DNA of 64,000 nt from contig JAIGNY010001510.1 of NCBI GenBank assembly GCA_020152595.1, positions 1,163,501 through 1,227,500 on the forward strand. The letters are read 5' to 3'. Origin of the DNA: Chiridota heheva (Eukaryota; Echinodermata; Holothuroidea; Apodida; Chiridotidae). Shown piece after piece: positions 57,502 through 64,000 of the stretch. Numbering within the stretch: position 1 is the stretch's first letter; the number at the start of each line of letters is the position of its first letter. Made by a program: the position numbers and the translations under genes. The notes beneath the pieces were generated by a model that was not told the origin of the DNA, did no database searches, and was given only the letters and a program-made list of their open reading frames with translations.

Positions 57502-58547
57502 TAGAGCTGTGAACGTTTAGGGATTTTAGTAAACGTGTACACGCCAAAAAAAGCGAGCGTGTATCGTGTACACGAGTTTAGTACCGTAATTTTCAAAAAT
57601 ACACCAAAATTGCTCCAAAACTACGAGGCGAAGTAAAAAAAATCGCGCAACTAGTATGGCAAAAGTACTGGCTGCATTGCCGAAATAGACGCTGAGTTTT
57701 GCTTTCAAAATCGTAAAAAGTTTACTTCTACGGTACAAATCATCATTTTTATGGAAAATATGCATGGAAATTCAGTTTAGAAAGAACAGATAACTTCCTT
57801 TCAATGTCATTTAAACTCAACATCGCGTAACTTGTTTGTCCTATCCGCCACGGCTTTCAAAGTTCTGTGTAAATCTTGCATACCGAGGCCTATGATATAC
57901 CTCGCCGTAAAGCATTTCAAAACTACGCCACCACCACCAGGAAGTTCTGAAATAATAGTCCTCTCGAAAAAATGGCCGCCTTCTTTGCGAAGCATGCAGA
58001 ATTTCAGCTTTGTTAAAACATTTTTCTGTTTATTTATTATGCAATATTTTTTCTTTCTTGCAAAATTTATTTGACTCATCAGGTAATATTTACATGTAAA
58101 TGTACTGATTGTCACGATTCAAGTGTTTTTGGGTCGATGAAACAGGCCTTGATTGCGTGGGATTTAAAGCCTTATGGCCTAACATTAGGCCTATTGTTAG
58201 TTTCACTGTTAACTGCTGCACATTCATGTGCATTTTACAAGTTAGATTACTCAGATTTCAAGTAAATTAAAGTGCATAATATCCCCATTTATTGGTGATT
58301 ACTGCGCATTTGTGATTCGTGACATTTAAAAAAGATTATGCTAATCGGGTTTACAGTTTGTAAAAATCATTGATTGAAATTTTGTCAGCCGAATGTGTGT
58401 GTGATTTGAATCATAAATATTGATTTTCAACGGCAAGACACTAGGCCTATAATGTATGAAAAACGATTACTCGCAATGAAGTATTTAGTAAACGTTTACA
58501 AGATTTGCGAGCGTGTAGCGAGTACACGCTAAACGGTCACAGCTCTA
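57502..58547. mobile_element. hAT-like DNA transposon, 1,046 bp, non-autonomous
   Basis: Ends TAGAGCTGTGAACGTTTAG and CTAAACGGTCACAGCTCTA are inverted repeats. The flanking 8-bp duplication ATGTCCAT is perfect (57494-57501 and 58548-58555). Subterminal AGCGAGCGTGTA and GTAAACGT-type words recur near both ends in inverted arrangement, as in hAT transposase-binding sites. Open frames of about 100 codons (57807-58115 minus and 57832-58074 plus) show no hAT transposase motif. It sits in the last FKBP8 intron. Confidence 0.9.
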
Positions 58548-58887
58548 ATGTCCATACACATTAACTTTTTATTTACTTGCCAGTTTCCACAATTAGCACA
58601 AGTATTACAATAATAACAAGCTGTTTTGAAAAAGTTAATCCAAGAGGTACTATCACTGTAGCGGGAAATGCAGTGAGTTGAGGCCATTGTACGGCCATTC
58701 TTACTGCTATTGTCAAATCCCAAAGTGTTTAGTTTTAGAGAGCAGCCTATAAATGCAAATCTTCTTTTTCCACTTAAAGTAAACAAAAAGCTTACTACAA
58801 ATAGGTGTGGACTCTAAATAATTTGTCTAATAAGAAAAGATCATATTTAGCCTGTAACTGACTTAACAAAAAAAAATGAACAATCAC

Positions 58888-59007
58888 CTTTTTTGGAATG
58901 TCTGTGATGTTAGCCATGTCTCCAACCATTCGTTGATACAGCTGTTTCTCGCTTTCTTTTTCTTTGTTTTTGCTGGCAACAACTTTTGAAAGCTCGTGAT
59001 AGATGGT
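58888..59007 (-). CDS. FKBP8: FKBP8 exon: post-TPR linker helix (penultimate coding exon)
   Basis: A 40-codon phase-0 exon starting after TTTTGTTACAG and ending at AAG before GTGATT (donor at 58887-58886). It begins TIYHELSKVVASKNKEKE and continues with EKQLYQRMVGD. The order E-L-S-K, a charged helix, then L-Y-x-x-M-x-G is the signature of the segment between the last TPR and the tail anchor in FKBP8; vertebrate proteins have ELSKLV and LYRKMLG at the same places. The segment is predicted to be helical and very rich in Lys and Glu. The intron on its upstream side is 2.24 kb; the one downstream is 10.6 kb. It could be confused only with another TPR-containing FKBP, but those lack the following membrane anchor. 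Confidence 0.9.
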
Positions 59008-60276
59008 CTGTAACAAAATAACACATGGACAAGAATATACAAAATCAACTTTGAGGTAAAATATCCATTACTTTAGAGCTGTGAGTACTTGTTTCAAATT
59101 TGTAATGATATTGCAGCGTGAATGCTCAAGTAAATTCGGCAGGTAAACATGCCTCTAAGATTGATAAGCACATGATACATCTTTTCCAGTGAAATATTGC
59201 ATAAATTTGAAGAAAAAAAAAAAACCCAACACTGTCACTTTGAACTGAGACCTAACTTCCTATCCATTATGTTCAGAATTTACACAATCTTGACAGCAAG
59301 ATTGTAACCAAATTTTGGAGATTTGTAAGCACAAGTGCTAAGGGTTAAAAGTTAAACTAGAATGGTAAATACCAACATGGTATCAAATGTTTTGTAGACT
59401 TTTTAAGGAAACTAGTCTTCAATCTGTCTTAAGTGTTTCTGAAAAACTTTAACATTTTGTAAGGAAATTCTAAACCTTCCATAAAGATATCTGAAGAAAC
59501 TTTTATCTTTTTCTAAGGAACTCTGCAGAAACTATTATTTTCTGAGAAATTCTCAAAACACTTTTAACAATGCTGAGGAAATCTCAGGAAAAACTGTGGA
59601 TGGCCAGCCAGACGGACAGACAAAATTGCCATTCATAGGTTTGCATTATGCTTCACATGCTCACCAATAAAGAAATCACTGCTGTACACAAAAAATCCTT
59701 TCAGCCAACATCCTCTGCAAGCAATTCTACTCATGATTCTCAAACAATCCATTTGATTTAATCATACACTAATAAAATGTCTGAAATATCCTTCAGTTGT
59801 TCAAATTCAACAACATTTCTAACAATTGTATTACAATAATCTTCCAATACATGACCCTCAGCACATTTGTAGGCTTGTGGCAGCCAGCAGTCTTTGCGTC
59901 TTGTGAATGAGAACGGTGAACATTATTCACTATTCCCAAATCTGGTTCAATTTCCTAATTCGAGTATTCGGGATGACATCACAATAACGTCTGAACAGCC
60001 AGTTTGTCGGTGAAAACAAAAGCATTTTACCATTATAGCCAGTGTGAAACCAGTCACCTTAAGAGGCCTTAATCTCTACGTTTGCTTAGGTAATTTTGCA
60101 GGAAATTGTTGAAAATGTGCAGAAAATATCATAGAAAAGATCATTTTGAAGTTTGAAATATATGTATCGTGCGTACGTAGAATAAAGCGTTGTGTTCACT
60201 TGTGCACAAATCGTAGAATGTTCTCACTGACAAAGAGTCCAGGATATTCAAAATGCCTGGATGACCGAATACTCCA
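59008..60276. other. FKBP8 intron, upstream part, no recognised feature
   Basis: AT-rich. An A-run lies near 59213-59224. Around 59398-59590 a phrase of the type AAGGAAACT/AAGGAAATTCT recurs irregularly. Confidence 0.4.
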
Positions 60277-60593
60277 ACCAGGGAAGGGGGGCACTTCCAT
60301 ATGTGAGGTATATATATATGTGCCACCCAAGCAGGTGCCTTTTTTCCATCATTTTCATAGTGCAGGTATAAAAAAGAGGTTTTACTGTGTTAATTTTGTA
60401 CTGCTAGTCCATTTTCAAAATATATTAATTGAATACTCATACTGCAGGTATCAAAATTGACTTTTTCAAAATACGGGTATCAAAACTGTTTAATTTCATA
60501 TAGTTCAAAAAACTTGTATGTTTTTCGGTTGGTAGGCTGCACACCCATACCACTTTTTATCTGAAGTCGCCCCCCCCTCCCCCTCACCCTCCC
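60277..60593. mobile_element. TIR-like element family G, copy 2
   Basis: Left end GGGGGGCACTTCCATATG with AGGTATATATATATGTGCC; right end GGTAGGCTGCACACCC, then CTGAAGTCGCCCCCCC. The interior has TACTGCAGGTATCAAAATTG-type repeats, the complement of the repeats in 15580-15910. It lies in the FKBP8 intron. Confidence 0.62.
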
Positions 60594-60929
60594 AGGTACT
60601 CAAATAGCTCCTAATCCAATCTTCTGGAGTTTATAAGGCTTTTTGTATCAACATAAGATAAATATTTTTACTTGCATGTACAAATAAATCAAAATGGTAC
60701 ATGCACCTCAAAGATTATTGCCGTGAATTTTCATTTTCATGTATATGATAGAGGAGTGTTGAAAAAGTTTCAAAATCATGTTGATGTTTCAAAATCATGT
60801 TGATGTCAGTTTTTCCATTGATAATTTTTGTATTTTTTTAAAAGATTGCATGAGTGACCTCACAGTATACAGTGTGATGTATAGGGCAAATATATAGATA
60901 ATGTTTGTGTATTTTTTGAAAGTTAATTG

Positions 60930-60971
<42 letters not shown>

Positions 60972-60990
60972 ATATAATATATATAAAATT
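60930..60990. repeat. TA dinucleotide microsatellite
   Basis: Nearly uninterrupted TA run from about 60931 to 60968, then AT-rich transition. Confidence 0.95.
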
Positions 60991-61244
60991 TATGGAATAT
61001 TCTTGTTGAAAATTTGATATTCTTTTGATAATCTCATTCTTTGCTATTTCTATGGTTTTCAGTCATTAATGACAATCATCAAATGCTACACATGAACATT
61101 TTTCAAATACATTTTTAGCAAATGGAAATCTGGTTTTCCTTATCCATCATGAGGTACATAGGTCAGGCTATTATTTCTGCTACGTATTCTTCTTTTATCA
61201 AAGTATATTGTCAATGAGACAACCTTAAATCCTATTCCTCTCAC

Positions 61245-61322
61245 CTTATTACTGGGTTCAAGTAAAAGAGCTTTTTTCATCTCACTGGTTGCTTCTTCAT
61301 ATTCTCCTTGTGAGGCAAGAAC
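61245..61322 (-). CDS. FKBP8: FKBP8 exon: end of last TPR repeat (antepenultimate coding exon)
   Basis: A 26-codon phase-0 exon bounded by an AG acceptor (61324-61323) and a GTGAGA donor (61244 down). The peptide reads VLASQGEYEEATSEMKK followed by ALLLEPSNK, the second half of a tetratricopeptide repeat. From knowledge of the family, it closely matches the last TPR of FKBP8/FKBP38, which has a near-identical QGEY and LEPSNK stretch directly before the linker helix. FKBP8 is a peptidyl-prolyl isomerase-like co-chaperone anchored in the mitochondrial outer membrane and ER; its TPRs bind Hsp90. The frame continues without interruption into the exon at 59007-58888. Earlier exons are not seen in the 2.7 kb to the right and must lie outside the window. 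Confidence 0.88.
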
Positions 61323-61509
61323 CTTAGTAAAGAAGATCAACAAAAGCAATTCTTAATTGAATTTGTTTTCATATAAATCAAACTCTTCATACCCGCTGGT
61401 AATTTTCCTTAACACTGTGTAGGTGTTGCTACCATTTCAAATAAACACAATAAATAAACGTTAAAAATGTTTAAAATAATGAAAGATAAAAGACAAAATA
61501 GTGGATAAG

Positions 61510-62863
61510 TTTGGTTTGTTGATGTTTAACGGCACCGCGACAGTCAGAGTCAAATGTGCCAAGAGGGTGTTAAAAAATTAAGGTGTAAGAGTTAGGGCAG
61601 AGAGGAGATGGAGGATTGAGAGAAAGAAAAGGGGAAAATAGGGTGAATTTGGGAGAAAAATTAAGGTGAGAAGAGAAGGGTGTGTAAGGTTAGGTGTAGA
61701 AGGGAAAAGAAAGGAAGATTAGATATGGTGGAATAGGTTGTTGTTGCAGAGGAAGTTGATACTGTTGGAGGAAGGATTGTTTTTTAATAGATCCGAGATT
61801 AAGGTGGGTGAGGAGTTCAGGTATAGGAGACAGGTTAAGAGATATGCTTGATGGAGAGTTCGGTGTTGCAGGTGGGGCAGGGGAGCCAAAAAGGAGATGT
61901 GAGTAGGTGAGAGATGAGTGACCGAGGCGGATGCAGGTGACAATGACGTCTTCCCTGCGATTGCGACTGTGCAGGGGTGTTGGTACCGACTTTGGGTTTG
62001 ATGGTGTGAAGTTTGTTACTGGTTTTGTGATTCCAGGAGTCTTGCCAGGTCTTACTGATGTAAGTGGAGATGGAGAGACAGAGGTCTGAGTGTGGAATTA
62101 AAAAAAGGAGAAATGTTATTTGACAGAGCTTTGTTGGTGGCTCTGTCTGCTCTCTCGTTGCCAGGGATGCCGACATGGCTGGGGATCCAGAGAAAGATAA
62201 TTTTCTTCCCTAAGGAGAAAAGATAGTCAAGTTTGTTGAGAATTTGTAGAATGAGAGGGTTGGGCCAGAACATGTTGAGGATGCCAATGAGTACGGATTT
62301 AAAGTCAGAGAAGATGACGAAACAGGGGTGGAAGGAGAGTTCTATGAAGTTTAAGGCCAGGAGGATGGCCTTTGCTTTGGCAGAGTAGATAAGAGGTTCC
62401 ATCAGGCAGCCTTGAGAAAGTGTGAGATCAGGACAGGTAGCGGCAGCTGCAGAGGAGCCATCCCATGTGGAGTCGTCAGTGAAGAGGAAGGAGTAGTCGT
62501 GGAAATGTCTACTGAGTTGGCAGTATTTGGAGCAGAAGAAGGCTGGGTTGTGGAGAGCTTTGTAAAGGAGGAAAGACCAAGGTATACCTTGGTGGGAGGG
62601 GGGGGTGAATTGTCCAGGTGGGGGTGGGTGGAATGGTGTATCTGGCAATCGAGAAAATGTTGATGATGGTTTGGGGAAGTGGGAGTGCATCCAGATCCTA
62701 AAAGGTGGGAAATGCATTTGTTGAGATCAAAGAGGTTGGTGAAGGACAGGGAGCGGATGGAATGGAAACAAGGATTCCACAAAATAGTGTTTCTATATTT
62801 ACAAAAACAATTTGAAAAACAAATAAAGATATTTGGAGACTTTTGAGTTATTGGGCCTGGCAT
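61510..62863 (-). mobile_element. I/Jockey-type LINE: RNase H domain, terminal motif and 3' UTR
   Basis: In the minus-strand frame from 62717 the RNase H core is seen: FTDDSTWDGSS (first Asp), SAKAKAILLAL (the usual Glu of SAEL is Lys), FSDFKSVLIGIL (Asp) and WIPSHVGIPGNERAD (last Asp). After frameshifts, CNTELSIKHI is the terminal C-x-x-x-L-x-x-x-H-I motif (compare CNNCHKPLTVKHILIDCP in the next copy). The 3' end has GGCACATTTGAC, CGCGGTGCCGTTAAACAT and CAACAAACC. The lost catalytic Glu, frameshifts and absence of the reverse transcriptase make it dead. It lies just upstream of the visible FKBP8 exons. Confidence 0.82.
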
Positions 62864-63079
62864 GACTTTTCATTACTTGTTCATTGACTTCAGTCTTTTT
62901 TGTTTTTAGTAAATAAAGGAGCTTAAATGTTAATTTGGAGTAAACAATGATTCACCAAAATTGCATGATATCATAAATTGTTTACACATTGAAATAAATT
63001 AGAAAATTGATTACCATGAGCAAAAATAAACAAAGACTTAGATCCAATTTTTGAATGGAAGTTTCAAGTTTGCGTGTTG

Positions 63080-63445
63080 ATGAAAGGTTTGTTTGTTTAG
63101 CGAGGTTTAACAGCACTATGATAACAATGGTCAAATTGTGCCCGAGAGATTACATCATGTCAGAGATGAAAAGAGAATGGAGAAGTTGGGTCGAGTGCAG
63201 TAAGTAGGTGAAAGTCTGGAGAAAGTAAGGACAAGATAAGTTAGATATAGTAGCAGGTATGGTGAAGGAAGGAGATGATTTTTCCTGGGGAGGTTTTGCG
63301 GAAGAGCTCGGCAATGGAGTTAAAGGGATTGAAGGAAGCTCTGGTGATTAAAGGACAGTCAATGAGGATGTGTTTGACTGTAAGGGGCTTGTGACAGTTA
63401 TTGCAGCGAGGCGGGGGAGGGGGAAGTCAGTGAAGAGGGATTAAA
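63080..63445 (-). mobile_element. I/Jockey-type LINE 3' end, second copy
   Basis: Minus-strand reading RCNNCHKPLTVKHILIDCP, then ITRASFNPFNSIAELFRK and ISFLHHTCYYI before a stop. The 3' UTR ends GGGCACAATTTGACC and GCTGTTAAACCTCGC followed by AAACAAACAAACC. Truncated at the 5' side just before the zinc-knuckle motif. Confidence 0.8.
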
Positions 63446-64000
63446 TTGACCTTAGTTAACATACCCTCTCCACTGCTCACCAGATACTTCCTAAAGTAGC
63501 CTGTTGAATAATCATTGTCCCTATTGACTCTATGTTTCTAATTAAGAAGTGTGTCATTGTTTCAGCATTTGAAACACATTTACTTTTTAATTCTCCCACT
63601 TATGTTTAAGAATATTTACATTGTTCCACTTTTTAATGACCTTGGTCAAATTTGACTTAAATTTCAAGACACAACTTCAGTAATTGAGGGTCACTGCACC
63701 CACGTGCAGATGATTAAACCAGATAAGATCAAATTAGAGACCTTTGCACTGTTGATCTAAGACCAATAATTCCTCGTGTTTAAAACCATATTTAACATTA
63801 AAACTGTAACACAGTAAAATACCAGAACAAGCACAGAATGTAAAGAAACAAAACATGCCTTATTTATACCAAAGTATTTACATTGTTAACATTGATACTA
63901 CTAAGAAGAGAGATCACTGCAAGCAACATTATAAAAGGCCTTAAAACAATGTTTGGCAGAGAAATCAATTGCTTATCTGGCTGCCAGTGACATAATTTAT
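63446..64000. other. Stretch without recognisable gene
   Basis: AT-rich. No FKBP8 exon in the minus strand is recognised here, although the preceding coding exon must lie upstream. Confidence 0.4.

Larger units (their letters stand above)
48256..58887 (-). other. FKBP8: FKBP8 last intron (10.6 kb), repeat-filled
   Basis: Bounded by a GTGATT donor at 58887 and a CAG acceptor at 48256. It holds, from high to low coordinate, a hAT-like element, two copies of a minisatellite-plus-LINE block, TIR elements and two minus-strand LINE fragments, all listed separately. No additional in-frame FKBP8 exon is needed, because the phase-0 peptide continues directly from lysine-lysine to asparagine. Confidence 0.75.

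Noticed and set aside
57807-58115. 102-codon frame inside the hAT-like element as a transposase or captured gene
   Set aside because: No hAT dimerisation or catalytic motif is recognised and the frame is short; a host-exon origin was considered but not supported.

Overview
The window is eukaryotic, AT-rich, non-coding-dominated DNA. It shows GT-AG introns, tRNA-derived SINEs with perfect target-site duplications, decayed non-LTR retrotransposons, many short terminal-inverted-repeat (TIR) transposons and several tandem arrays. There are no bacterial operons, ribosome binding sites or CRISPR arrays. The repeat mixture and the one gene I can name fit a metazoan, most likely a marine invertebrate deuterostome such as an echinoderm or hemichordate. 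That taxonomic placement is inference.

One gene is recognised with confidence. The 3' end of FKBP8 (a membrane-anchored FK506-binding protein with TPR repeats) runs leftward on the minus strand. Its last three coding exons are 61322-61245, 59007-58888 and 48255-48166. All are phase 0 with GT-AG borders, and they encode the end of the last TPR repeat, the basic linker helix and the C-terminal tail anchor. The FKBP domain and first TPRs must lie beyond position 64000. The last intron (about 10.6 kb) is packed with LINE fragments, a segmentally duplicated minisatellite block and a 1.05-kb hAT-like element with a perfect 8-bp duplication. A second, unidentified minus-strand exon candidate lies at 16147-16382.

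Layout: 1-1.9 kb, no visible gene. 1.9-2.7 kb, LINE tail joined to a 16-bp minisatellite. 4.3-5.9 kb, SINE-like sequence and an RTE-like LINE fragment split by a TIR element that recurs inverted at 9.8 kb. 7.3-9.1 kb, an 83-bp duplication, a LINE 3' end and a SINE. 10.9-13.6 kb, short tandem arrays, a tRNA-Glu-like SINE and a foldback element. 14.9-18.8 kb, interspersed repeats, the exon candidate and a long-TIR element. 20.0-33.2 kb, a 13-kb array of a 62-bp satellite with higher-order duplications and a twice-seen hAT-like insertion. 33.7-34.4 kb, two SINEs. 36.2-43.9 kb, several TIR elements, one nested in another. 44.4-46.3 kb, a 24-bp minisatellite and two minus-strand SINEs. 48.2-61.3 kb, FKBP8. 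61.5-63.5 kb, two LINE 3' fragments.

Most long open frames here are by-products of tandem repeats whose unit length lets a frame stay open; they are not listed as genes. I found no convincing novel protein-coding system. The notable biology is structural: satellite higher-order organisation, nested transposons whose empty site survives in the opposite arm, and arrays growing from transposon ends.
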